Shown: positions 26,901-36,249 of the stretch, piece after piece | How positions within the stretch are numbered: position 1 is the first letter of the stretch | Layout of the letters: each line of letters starts with the position of its first letter | Source: Lentisphaeria bacterium | Lineage (GTDB): Bacteria > Verrucomicrobiota > Lentisphaeria > Victivallales > Victivallaceae | Direction: 5' to 3' | DNA: 64,000 nt | Assembly: GCA_022009855.1 (NCBI GenBank) | Contig: CP091727.1 | Coordinates: forward strand, 2,790,001 to 2,854,000 | Position numbers and translations under genes: made by a program | Notes under the pieces: model-generated | What the model was told of the DNA's origin: nothing | Seen by the model: only the letters and a program-made list of their open reading frames with translations | The model's database searches: none

Positions 26901-29240
26901 ATGAAATTCCTTTACACTGTCAGCGTGGCATTGGCCGGAACTCTTCTTGCCGCCGCTGAATGGATTCCGGTGAACATCGGGCAATTTCACGTGACTCCGG
27001 GAAAATCCGTCACCATCGATTTCACCGTTTCCGGAGAAAAAGCGGAAACCGTTGCCGGAACGCTCCGCAACTATTCCGGTTCTCCCGCCGGCACGGTGAC
27101 ACTGCATCGCTGTGGAGAAAATCTTTACCGGCTCACCCATGCTTTTGCCCGGGGATTCCATGAACTGGAGATTCCGGGGGCACAGCAGAAGTTCGGCATC
27201 ATTGCATTGCCGGAGTACAGTGGAATTCCCGACCGCTTTTTCGGAATGGAACCGCTGCTCTGCAGGGAAAAAATCGAACGGATTCGCACCACTCTGGATT
27301 TTCTGAAACGTAACGGCATAGTTTCCTTTCGAGAGTATCACGGCTGGCATCAGGAAGAACCGGAAAAGGGGAGGTGGAGACTTTATCACGGCGAAGCGAT
27401 ATACGAAGAAGCGTCTCGACGCGACATTTCCGGATTCTTTTTTTCGATCGTACACCCCAATGGGCCCGGCCGGAAGGAAGATACCCGACTGACCTCATCG
27501 GCACCGGGGATTCCATCGCGGCAATGGTGAGACGCCGCCAGGCAGGACTGAATGCATTGCAGATCTGGAATGAACCGGATCTGAAACGATTACCCGCAGA
27601 CCAGTATCTCTCTCTGCAGGCAGTCGCCTCGTATATTCTGCGCGCTGGCGGAATCGACCTGCCGCTGGTGGGAGCCGGATTTTCCAGCTGGCAGACCGGG
27701 GAGAGACTCTGCAGCAGTATTTCGACGGCAAGATGCCCGCATTCATCGATGTTTTCGCGTTTCACTCCTACCATAAACCGGAGGAGATGCTTCGCCTGAT
27801 CACCACCTATCGCTCCTATCTGAAAAAAGTGGGCAAAGGCGGAATGCCCATCTGGATTACCGAATCGGGGAAACCATGGAAGCGCGGCAACGCAAATCCT
27901 CAGCGGACCTACGGAGGTCCGCACGGGAAACTGCGGGCCGAAGCAGACGAAGACCGGGTTTCCGCCCGCTGGATCACCCTCAAGGCGGTGGAAGCGAAAG
28001 CGGGAGGCGTCGCCGGATATTTCCCCTTTACGCTGCGTAGCTTCCGCGAAGGGCCCAATAACTTCGGCATGATGGATTTCCAATGGACGCCCCACCGCTC
28101 GCTCGCCGCATATTTCTTTTGCGCTCAGATCCTGGCGAACTGCGACTACATCGGCGACCTGAACCGGCTGCCGCGCGGCATCTGGAGCGCCGGGTCTTTG
28201 CCGGTGCCGACGGGCAGGCGGTCGCCGTCCTCGATGCCGCTGGAAAATCTATCGACATTTCCGGTCGAGAGCTGCCGAAAGGCACGATGTTTGCCGCGGA
28301 TGGCACGGAACTTCGTCCGAATGCCGTTGGCAAATACAAGGTGGAGGATTACTGCTATCTCCGGTTCCCCGCCGGGCCGCCGCCGGAAAATTGCAGAAGG
28401 ATACTCCGCATATGGCTCTGTGGCGGCTGGCTGCAGACTATCAGGCGACTCCCGGAACGCTTCGCCGATCGTCTACCAATTCTCCCACAAGGCGATCAGG
28501 AACAAAGGGGGCTACCGGCTATCTCGCCAACCCGACAAAGTTGAAGGTCACCGCATTCAACCTCTCCGGAGAAGCGCGGGAGATTTCCCCGGAACTGGAA
28601 CTGCCGGCGGGAGTCCACCTGCTAAGAGCACCGGAAAAACGTACTCTTTCCCCCGTTCTTCCGCGGTTCTGGAATGGGAGGTGGATGCCTCCGGCAATCG
28701 GGATTTTCCGTTGACTCTGCTGCTTACTGACTCCAGAAATCAATCGGCTCCGCTGCCGCTGGTATTTCTCCGTTTCGACAGAACCCGCATCGCGGAACTC
28801 GATTTTTCCAACCCGAAGAGATGGAAGGCGAACTCCTCCGGCACGATGGAAATTACCGCTGATTCAGAGAAGAAGCACTCCATTTCCATTGTGATTTCAG
28901 CAAAACCCGTGGGAGTTTCTGGACCTACCCGGAATATATCTTCAACCCCGATGAGAGCCGGAAGAACCTGATCGGCGTCTCTTTCGAGATCAAAGCCGTG
29001 CAAGTTCCTGCCGCTACTCATTTTCAGGCGGCAAACGTCATGGCGGTTTTCAACATGGGGAACCGCTACAAGTCGATCATCATGGAGAAACCGACCTCCG
29101 GAAAGTGGGAAAAGCGGGAGATTCTATTCCCGGCAGAGTGGAACCTGGAGGAAATGAAAAAGTTTCGGATCGGCATGAATCCCGTTTCCCGGAAGTTGGA
29201 TTTCCGGATCCGCAATCTGAAATTTCATTATTCAAAGTGA
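26901..29240 (+). CDS. Secreted clan GH-A glycoside hydrolase, multi-domain
   Basis: About 781 residues after repair. A signal peptide (MKFLYTVSVALAGTLLAAA) precedes a beta-rich domain and then a TIM barrel. The acid/base Glu lies in QIWNEPDLKR and the nucleophile Glu in MPIWITESGKPW, the strand-4/strand-7 pair of clan GH-A (GH5/GH39-like). A C-terminal beta region ends ILFPAEWNLEEMKKFRIGMN and resembles a carbohydrate-binding module. The frame is hit by about eight indels (27464, 27705, 28183, 28391, 28455, 28505, 28652, 28893) and is the most damaged gene here; net length is a multiple of three once repaired. It follows the pseudopilin by 24 bases and is probably co-expressed. The exact family and substrate are not determinable by eye. 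Confidence 0.75.
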
Positions 29241-29398
29241 GTTCTACGCCCGATATCGACGCGAGGTCGCGGCGCCGCCTCTGCTGAAACAGGAGAAGCA
29301 GGGCCTTCCCGTGGATGTTTCCGCAGCGGCGGGGCCGTTCCGCCGCCGCGAACTCCGGCGCCCGACCGGACTTCTCGCCGATTTCTTCCAACTTCCCC

Positions 29399-29426
29399 TT
29401 GCAAAAGAAGGAAATTTTGCTATACT
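29399..29426 (+). promoter_or_regulatory. Predicted promoter for the first GH5 gene
   Basis: TTGCAA (29399-29404) and TATACT (29421-29426) are spaced by 16 bases and lie about 33 bases before the ATG at 29460. Confidence 0.45.
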
Positions 29427-29459
29427 ATCCGGAGTAGAAAGCAACGGGAGGTGTGGAAC

Positions 29460-30995
29460 ATGTTTTTTTTACGAGCACTTTTCCATTGTATTGCCGCGGG
29501 ATTGCTCGCCGCGGCGGCGTTCGGTGCCGAACTTGTTCCTCTCAGGGAATTCAATTTACCGCCGTCGCGCTGGTCTCCGGGTAAGTTCGGAAAATTACCG
29601 GGAACATGGTCGTCGTCGACGTCCCGCAAAGCGCCCGGAGTGCCTTGAACTGCGCCGACGCGACGGTGGATCTTGTGCCGTTCCGCGGGCAGTCGCTCTG
29701 TTTCACCATCCGGGCGCGGGCGTGGAATGTCTCCACACCCCGCGACACTTGGAACGGAGTCAAATTCATGCTCAACTACCGGGATGCCGACGGTCAGGAG
29801 TACTGGCACCATCCTTCCCGTCTCAAAGGAACCTTCGACTGGCGCGAAGTCTCCTTCACCTGCTCCATCTCTCCCTCCGCGCAGAAGGGAACTCTCAAGC
29901 TGGGGCTGCAGGACAGCTCCGGCAAGGTGGAGTTCGATCTGGCGAGCCTGAAGGTGTATACGCTGTTCCCGCTGGTGAACCGCGACTATAAGGCTCTCCT
30001 ATCCGGAGCGGGTCGCCTCCATGCCGCTGCTGCGCGGGGGTGATGTCGCCGCACAAATTCACCGATGACGACCTTGAGACGTTGCATAGATGGAACGTTA
30101 AACTGGTGCGGGCTCAGATCACCCGGGCCTGGGGCAAGGCCAACACCGACCGCGATCTGGCGGAGTACGACCGCTGGCTCGACGGCAAGCTCGACCACCT
30201 GGAGGAGGTATTCAAAAGGCGCGGAAATATGGCATTCTGTTTGTGATCGACCTGCATTCGCCTCCGGGCGGACGCGATGAAACCCGGGACATGCACATGT
30301 TCTACGACAAAAAGTATGCCGATCACTTCATCAAGGTCTGGCAGCGCATCGCCCGGCGTTTCAAGGGGAATCCATCGGTCTGGGCCTATGACCTGGTCAA
30401 TGAGCCGGTGCAGACCCGTCCGGCTCCGTACGATTACTGGAATCTGCAGCGGATGGCGGCGGAGGCGGTGCGCCGGATCGACCCGGATACGCCGATCATC
30501 ATCGAGGCGAACGAATGGGATTCTCCGACGGCGTTTCGCTACCTCTCGCCGCTGGCGATGGATAACGTGATCTATCAGGTGCACATGTATCACCCCGGCC
30601 AGTTCACCCATCAGTTCGTCGGCAACAGCTACGGCGAACAGGGCAGGCGGAATTTTGTCCGCTATCCGGGGAAGATCGGCAGTGAATACTGGGATAAGGA
30701 GATGATCCGCAAACGTCTGCAGGCGGTTCGCGACTTCCAGAAACGGCACAACGCCCGGATTTTCGTCGGCGAGTTCTCCGCGATTCTCTGGGCGCCCGGC
30801 GCGGCGGATTATCTGCGGGACTGCATCGAAATCTTCGAAGAGTACGGCTGGGACTGGACCTACCATGCGTTCCGCGAGTGGAACGGCTGGAGTCTGGAGC
30901 ACGAGGGGACGCCGGGCAACATCCGCCCCTCGGCGAACAACGACCGCAAAGAGGTGATGTTGAAAGGATTCCGCGGGGAGCTGAAAAGGCAGTAA
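29460..30995 (+). CDS. Secreted GH5-like glycoside hydrolase (copy 1)
   Basis: About 511 residues after repair. A signal peptide (MFFLRALFHCIAAGLLAAAA) is followed by a beta-sandwich-like domain of about 170 residues, then a GH5 TIM barrel. Barrel landmarks: LRGVMSPHKFTDDDL, ILFVIDLHSPPGG, the acid/base in AYDLVNEP, YQVHMYHPG, the nucleophile in RIFVGEFS, and a late DWTYHAFREWNGWSLEH. Indels near 29592, 29999, 30037 and 30222 cancel in sum. GGGAGG at 29446-29451 sets the ATG at 29460. It is clearly paralogous to the gene at 38466. Endo-acting beta-glycanase activity is the family norm; the substrate is unknown. Confidence 0.86.
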
Positions 30996-31025
30996 ACACC
31001 TTCTCCCGTTTCCGTGACCAGGAAG

Positions 31026-31065
31026 AACCGGCAGTGTCGACGACGACCGTCTGCCGGTTCGTTTC
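31026..31065 (+). terminator. Hairpin after the first GH5 gene
   Basis: AACCGGCAG (31026-31034) pairs with CTGCCGGTT (31051-31059) across a 16-base loop and is followed by a short T-rich stretch. It is plausible as a terminator, but the T tract is weak. Confidence 0.4.
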
Positions 31066-31082
31066 TGAAGCGGCGGCGAGTT

Positions 31083-32096
31083 TCACTGCCGTGAATGCTT
31101 CTTCATTGCGGTGTTTCTTTTTTCGACTGCGGGCTTCCCGGTTTCAGCAGGGCACAAAGTGGCGGCAAACGAGACAGCGTAGCTGAGCATGGCAAGAATT
31201 CCGGCGGCGGAAAATTCCCTGCGGAAAGCGAGAAAGATCGCCACCACCCAGACGGCGAGAATGGTGAATGCCGCCGCCAGCCGGAACCAGCCGGTCAGTC
31301 GCAACAACTCCCGCAGAACCCAGAGCAGATTCGCCCCCGGAATGAGGAAGAACGGCAACGGAAGCCGTTCGGCGGAGCGGAACCACCCTTCGTACAGGAT
31401 CGCGGCGTAACTCAACAGAAAAATCGACCCTGCCAGCCCCGCCAGATAGTAGATTCCGTCAAGCAGAGCGAAAACCGCCAGAACCACAGCCCCGACTTCC
31501 AGCAACGCCAGAAACAGCGGCCGCCGCGCCGGACGCAGCGCCGTGAGCGCCAGCTCCACCGCGTAGGCCAGGTGCAGCAGCGGAATCCTCCCCGCGAGTG
31601 GCGGAACCAGTTCCGGGCGGGCGGGAGGTGCAACTGCCGGTTGAGACGGCACAGTCGCCCGGGATTGGGGCGAATTCGTCCGGGCGGATGGTTTCTCCAG
31701 AGTGGCGGACCCGGTGGATTCCGGCGGCGAAACCGGTGCCGGCGAGGGCGCCGGAGGGGGAGGAGGCAGCGTTGCCGCCGGTGTTCCTGACGGTTCTGCC
31801 GTCGTCTCGCCCGGCAGTTTCAGCTCTGCCAGAACCGCGGCGACGGCTTCCTCGAAGAACTGAAGCTCTTCCGGAGAGATTCCGGCCTGGTCCTCATGTG
31901 CGATCCGATTGCGGATGCAGCCGATGAATGCGAGCAGTTTTTCCACTTCAGGCGGGAAGCGCCCGGCAAGGGACTCCGACTTTTCCCGCAGGCCGTTGCC
32001 GGAGGCGCCGAGCGCGACGAGGCGGCTTTCGATCTGCCGGGTGAGCGTGATCACTTTGCCGGCAACTTCAATTTCCTGGGGATCGGGTGTGTTCAT
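31083..32096 (-). CDS. Membrane protein with N-terminal HEPN-like segment
   Basis: Intact, 337 residues. The first about 110 residues are helical and carry FIGCIRNRIAHEDQAG. Here RNRIAH fits the R-x4-H core of HEPN domains and the RNxxAH form of DUF4145-like proteins. A proline/alanine/threonine-rich linker (roughly 110-190) follows. The C-terminal half has about four to five membrane segments, including ALLEVGAVVLAVFALL and FFLIPGANLLWVLREL. The start at ATG 32096 leaves MNTPDPQEIEVAGKVITL. The gene stands alone on the minus strand between plus-strand units. HEPN domains are often RNases in defence or toxin systems, but similar helical bundles also occur in non-toxic proteins, so function is open. 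Confidence 0.62.
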   Translation of the reverse strand: MNTPDPQEIEVAGKVITLTRQIESRLVALGASGNGLREKSESLAGRFPPEVEKLLAFIGCIRNRIAHEDQAGISPEELQFFEEAVAAVLAELKLPGETTAEPSGTPAATLPPPPPAPSPAPVSPPESTGSATLEKPSARTNSPQSRATVPSQPAVAPPARPELVPPLAGRIPLLHLAYAVELALTALRPARRPLFLALLEVGAVVLAVFALLDGIYYLAGLAGSIFLLSYAAILYEGWFRSAERLPLPFFLIPGANLLWVLRELLRLTGWFRLAAAFTILAVWVVAIFLAFRREFSAAGILAMLSYAVSFAATLCPAETGKPAVEKRNTAMKKHSRQ

Positions 32097-32213
32097 GATA
32101 CGGTTCAGTTCTCCTGCGTCATACTGTAGCAAGTTCCGGCGGGAATTCAAGAGGAAAAGCGTTTTTTCACGGATTTATTCCGGCGGAAAATCGACGGTTC
32201 CTCCGGAAGCCGC

Positions 32214-32241
32214 TTGAAATCTTTCGCCTCCGGCATATATT
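32214..32241 (+). promoter_or_regulatory. Predicted promoter for the LPS core glycosyltransferase genes
   Basis: TTGAAA (32214-32219) and TATATT (32236-32241) are spaced by 16 bases, about 43 bases before the waaG start. Confidence 0.45.
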
Positions 32242-32283
32242 ATCCCGGTCGTCTCGGGTCGTGAAAAGGCGGGAATTCGGTTC

Positions 32284-33437
32284 ATGCGGTTTGCGTTTGC
32301 TCTGTTCAAATATTTCCCATTCGGCGGTCTGCAGTCCGATATGCTGCGGATTGCCGAGTGCGCGGCCGCCCGCGGTCACGAGGTGACCGTTTTCACCGGT
32401 GCGTGGGAGGGGGCCGGGCCCCGTTCCGGAATTTGCGTGCGGCTGCTGGAGTGCGGCGGCGGCTCGAATCATCGTCGCGCCCGGAAATTCGCGGTGCGCT
32501 TCGCCGGGGCGCTGAAACAGGAGGCGTTCGACCTCTCGCTTGCCTTCAACCGGTTCGGCGGCTGTGACTGGTATTTCGCCGCCGACAACTGTCTCGCGGT
32601 GGAGATGCCGCGCAAACACTCGTCTCTGCTGTTGAAACTGCTGCCGCGTTACCGCTCCTTTCTTGAACAGGAACGGGAGGTCTTTTCCCCGCGGAGCCGG
32701 ACGAATATCTTCTACATCACCCCGCGCCAGAAACGGGACTTCATGCGTTGTTACGGGACTCCGGAGGAGCGTTTTTTCTATCTGCCGCCCGGTATTTCTC
32801 CTGAATTCCGCATCCGGGCGGACGCGGAGCACATTCGGGCGGAGAAGCGCCGGGAACTTGGCGTGCCGGAGAGTTCGCTGATGCTGCTCGAGGTGGGCGG
32901 TCACTTTTTTCGGCAAAGGGGTCGATCGGGTTATCCGTGCCGTTGCGGCTCTGCCGGAGGAGTTGCGGAGTCGCTGCTGCTTCTGCATCGCCGGAGCCGC
33001 CGATGAGCGCCGCATTCGGGCGTTCGGACGCCGTTGCGGACTGCCGGAGCAGGCGCTCCGCGTGCTGGGTCCCCGGAAGGATGTTCCGGGACTGCTCCTC
33101 GCCGCCGATCTCATGGTTCACCCCGCCCGCAACGAGGCGGCGGGCAATGTTCTGCTCGAAGGAATCGCCTCCGGCTTGCCGGTGATCTGCTCGGCAGCGT
33201 GCGGATTCTGCGATTTTGTCGCGGAGGCGGGGGGGCGTCGTCGTTCCGGAACCGTGGAGCGACAGGGTGTTTCTGCAGTTGCTGACGGAGATGCTCGGCC
33301 GCCCCGGCGAGTATCGGGCGCGGATCATCTCACATGGCGGCGGACGGAATTTCTGCTGTCGGGCCGGGGTTGCCGTCGACCTGCTGGAGGAGTTCGTCCG
33401 GAATCGGACAAGTGCGGGATGTCAGGAGAAAAGGTAA
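32284..33437 (+). CDS. waaG: LPS core glucosyltransferase WaaG-like, GT4
   Basis: About 383 residues after repair, close to E. coli WaaG (374). It adds the first hexose to the heptose region of the LPS core on the cytoplasmic face. The WaaG hallmark near the start is FKYFPFGGLQSDMLRIA. Further matches are DWYFAADNC, LPPGISPEFR, FFGKGVDRVIRAV, LLLAADLMVHPARNEAAGNVLLEGIASGLPV and CGFCDFVA, running in the same order as in proteobacterial WaaG; the acceptor-side Glu-x7-Glu pattern falls in EAAGNVLLE. An extra T near 32913 and an extra G near 33228 break the frame. It is followed 4 bases later by a second transferase. Confidence 0.9.
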
Positions 33438-33441
33438 CAGA

Positions 33442-34437
33442 ATGCGTGTTCTCATGCTCGGCAAGCAAAGTTCCTGGATGGGGCTTCATCTTTCACACAT
33501 CGAAGCGGCCTTCCGGCGGCGCGGCCATGAGATCGCCGTCGGGGATTATCACCGGATGGCGTCATTTTGCGGGATCTCTCTGCCCCGGCACATGGCCGAT
33601 GAACGTCGTCAGCGTTCGCTTGAACGGCTGGTGAAGCGTTTTCAACCGGATCTCATCTACTGCGTCGCCAGCTGGAAGTATGATTTTCCCCGGTTGAAAT
33701 CCTATTATCATGGAGTGGTGGCCATCCACGATCTGGATGGACCGCACAATCCGGTCAAGAGCGTGGTTGCCGCGTTTCGTCAGGTGGATCTGCCGCTCAC
33801 TGCATCGCAGTACATGGTCCGCAGTGCCGCGGAAGAGGGGGTGCAGGCGTTCTACCTGCCTTCCGCCGCGGATCCGGACTATTATGCGCCGATGGAGCTT
33901 TCGGCCGATGACCGCCGTCGCTTCCAGGCGCCGGTTTCCTACATCGGGCGGGCGACGAAGCGGCGGGTGGAATTTTGTTCGCTTCTGGCCGGGAAGGGGC
34001 TCGCATTGTACGGCGACCGCTGGCGCCGCAATCCGGAGAGCCGGCGGGCGGGGTTGGATCGCTGCGCCCGTCTGAGCCGCAATGTCGCGGGGCGGGAGCT
34101 GGTGAAGATCTATCAGGCTTCCGACGCGATGATCAACATTCTGCAGGAACCGCTGGACCAGTTCCGGACGATTTTGAGTTTGCAGTGTTTCGCCATACCC
34201 TCCACGGGCCGCTGTCTGATTGCGGAGTATGTGGAGGAGGCGGAGGCGGCGTTTGAACCGGGGAGGGAGATTCTGCTGTTTCGCACGCCGGAGGAGCTGC
34301 TTGCCCGGGTGGAACAGTGTCTTGCCGAGCCGGGATTTGCCGAAGCGGTCGGAGCGGCGGCGCGCCGCCGCTGTCTCGCCTGTCACACCCATGATCACCG
34401 GGTGGCGGAGCTGGAGCGTCTCCTGCAGAACGGGTGA
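33442..34437 (+). CDS. CgeB-like glycosyltransferase
   Basis: Intact, 331 residues. It looks like a GT-B glycosyltransferase of the CgeB/Glyco_trans_1_2 type. The N-terminal lobe opens MRVLMLGKQSSWMGLHLSH. A sugar-nucleotide binding half contains VSYIGRATKRRVEF and the C-terminal EIPATG-like segment CFAIPSTGRCLIAEYVEE, then a late Glu-rich region. Coupled position after waaG and before an acyltransferase suggests a role in LPS or surface polysaccharide decoration. Sugar and acceptor are unknown. Confidence 0.75.
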   Translation: MRVLMLGKQSSWMGLHLSHIEAAFRRRGHEIAVGDYHRMASFCGISLPRHMADERRQRSLERLVKRFQPDLIYCVASWKYDFPRLKSYYHGVVAIHDLDGPHNPVKSVVAAFRQVDLPLTASQYMVRSAAEEGVQAFYLPSAADPDYYAPMELSADDRRRFQAPVSYIGRATKRRVEFCSLLAGKGLALYGDRWRRNPESRRAGLDRCARLSRNVAGRELVKIYQASDAMINILQEPLDQFRTILSLQCFAIPSTGRCLIAEYVEEAEAAFEPGREILLFRTPEELLARVEQCLAEPGFAEAVGAAARRRCLACHTHDHRVAELERLLQNG

Positions 34438-34531
34438 AAAAAGAAAACACGGCGGCACACGAAGTGCGGAAGACGGGGAGCGTCACATCGCCGCCGGCGA
34501 AAGAGAAATGGAATATTTGCGGAGGGGGAAG

Positions 34532-35165
34532 ATGGATTCATTTCTGTTCAAGATTGCTGCGTTTCTGCTCTATTTTTACAGCAGCCGGAAACGCCGGGAT
34601 TTTCGCCGTCGCCATTCCCGTCTGGCCCGGTTGAACCGGAAACTGTTCCGGGCGGGCATCATCGGGGAACATACCTATGTGGTGCCGGGCAGCACGATCG
34701 TGGACTCCCGCACCCGGATCGGGAAATTCTGCTCCATTGCGAAAAATGTCTCGATTGGAACTTCCATGCATCCGGTGCATGCGCTGACAACGCATCCTGC
34801 CTCCTGGCGTGGTGAGGATGGAGAGCTGAGTATCCCGCCTGAAAAACGGGTTGTATTCCAGAATACACGCCCCGTCCACATCGGCAACGATGTCTGGATC
34901 GGGCTCAATGTGGCGATCATGGATGGCGTATCCATCGGCGACGGCGCGGTGATCGGCGCGGGGGCGGTGGTGACGAAGGATATTCCGCCCTACGCCATCG
35001 CGGTCGGGGTTCCGGCGCGCGTCATCAAGTACCGGTTCGACGAGAAAACCGTCGCCCGGCTGCTCAAAACCCGCTGGTGGGATCGTTCGCCCGAGGTGAT
35101 TGCACAGCTGCCGCAGGGGCGATGTCGCCGCCGCGCTGGAGATTCTCGAACGGCTTGATGGCTGA
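34532..35165 (+). CDS. Hexapeptide-repeat acyltransferase, surface polysaccharide type
   Basis: About 210 residues after repair. A left-handed beta-helix acyltransferase with hexad repeats from TYVVPGSTIVDSRTRIG to IGDGAVIGAGAVV. The motif SIGTSMHPVHALTTHPASW supplies the catalytic His of XAT/CatB-like enzymes. A short N-terminal hydrophobic segment (LFKIAAFLLYFY) may tie it to the membrane. An extra G near 35118 garbles the tail; repaired it ends ILERLDG. GGAGGGGGA at about 34521 favours ATG 34532 over 34508. It probably acetylates a sugar made by the neighbours. Confidence 0.82.
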
Positions 35166-35274
35166 ATTTCAACAGGAGCAATTTCCTTCGGACGGAGTAT
35201 GGGGGCAAATGTTTTCCGCAAATGTCAGCAGCTTTGCCGGATCGCCGGTTGATGTTCGCAGAGAGGAACCCCGT

Positions 35275-36157
35275 ATGGATGGCTTGACCTTTTTTCCGGC
35301 AGCAGCGTCGATATGCCGCAGGAATTCCCGGTGATGCTGGAGAAGGCGGAGCAGCTGGATTATGTCTGTCTGCATTCCCACGATTTCATCGAAGTGGTGT
35401 TCGTCGCCCGGGGCAGCGCTCTGCACAGCCATATCGATTTGAACGGACGGACCCGTACCAACTGCCTGATTCAGGGGGGATGTCTTTTCGGTTCAGATCG
35501 GCGAGAGACACAGCTACGAGCACTGCAGGGATATGGTGCTTTACAACCTCTTTGTAAGACCGGAATTTCTTGCCCAGTATCCGGAGCTGCGCGAACTGCC
35601 GGGCTGGCAGCGCTTTTTCGGGGAGCGTTCCTGTGTGCCGGACACCATCATACATTTTCCGGCATCGATGCGTCACTGGGGAAGACTCTCGCTCGACCGT
35701 GCCGTTGCCGAATCCCTGCAGAAACGGGCCGGCTCGCTGACCATTATGACGGCGCAGATCCTCGACTTTCTGGTGACGGCGCTGCGTGGACCGGAGATGA
35801 CGCGCCCGGAGGTGCATGAGGATCGTTTCAGCATCCTCCAGTCGATCGCTATGATGGAGGAAAACCCGGAGCGGCATTTCACGCTCGAGCAGCTGGCGAA
35901 AAACTCCCGGATGAGTGTGCCTGCCTACACGCAGAAATTCCGTTCCGCTCTCGGAATGTCGCCGATGAAATATCTCCTGAAAGCGCGGCTCCTTCAGGTG
36001 CAGCACTATTTGGTGTCCACCGAACTTTCCATCAATGAGATCGCCGCTCTATCGGGATTCTGCTCAGCAAATTATCTGATCAAACTCTTTCATCGGGGAG
36101 CTTGGTATCACTCCCTCTCAATTTCGCAAACAGCGGGAGCTTATCATTAAGAAATAG
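35275..36157 (+). CDS. AraC-family transcriptional regulator with cupin sensor
   Basis: About 293 residues after repair. The N-terminal cupin (HSHDFIEVVFVARG, then QIGERHSYEHC) is a likely sugar-binding sensor. The C-terminal AraC domain has two helix-turn-helices: HFTLEQLAKNSRMSVPAYTQKF, then SINEIAALSGFCSANYLIKLF. The repaired end FHRELGITPSQFRKQR is the AraC signature. Indels: missing T near 35290, extra G near 35483, extra G near 36094. GAGAGGA before ATG 35275 supports this start; a later ATG at 35313 would delete part of the cupin. It sits directly upstream of the second glycan-degradation cassette and probably activates it. Confidence 0.88.
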
Positions 36158-36189
36158 CAGATCGTTACATTTTTTTATGAAATTCTCTC

Positions 36190-36218
36190 TTGGGCTCCGG
36201 CAGGTTTTGCGGTATACT
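36190..36218 (+). promoter_or_regulatory. Predicted promoter of the second glycan cassette
   Basis: TTGGGC (36190-36195) and TATACT (36213-36218) are spaced by 17 bases. The poor -35 box is what one expects of an activator-dependent promoter, which suits the AraC gene upstream. Confidence 0.45.
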
Positions 36219-36249
36219 ATATGCAGAAGAAAGCTTGGGAGATGAAAAA

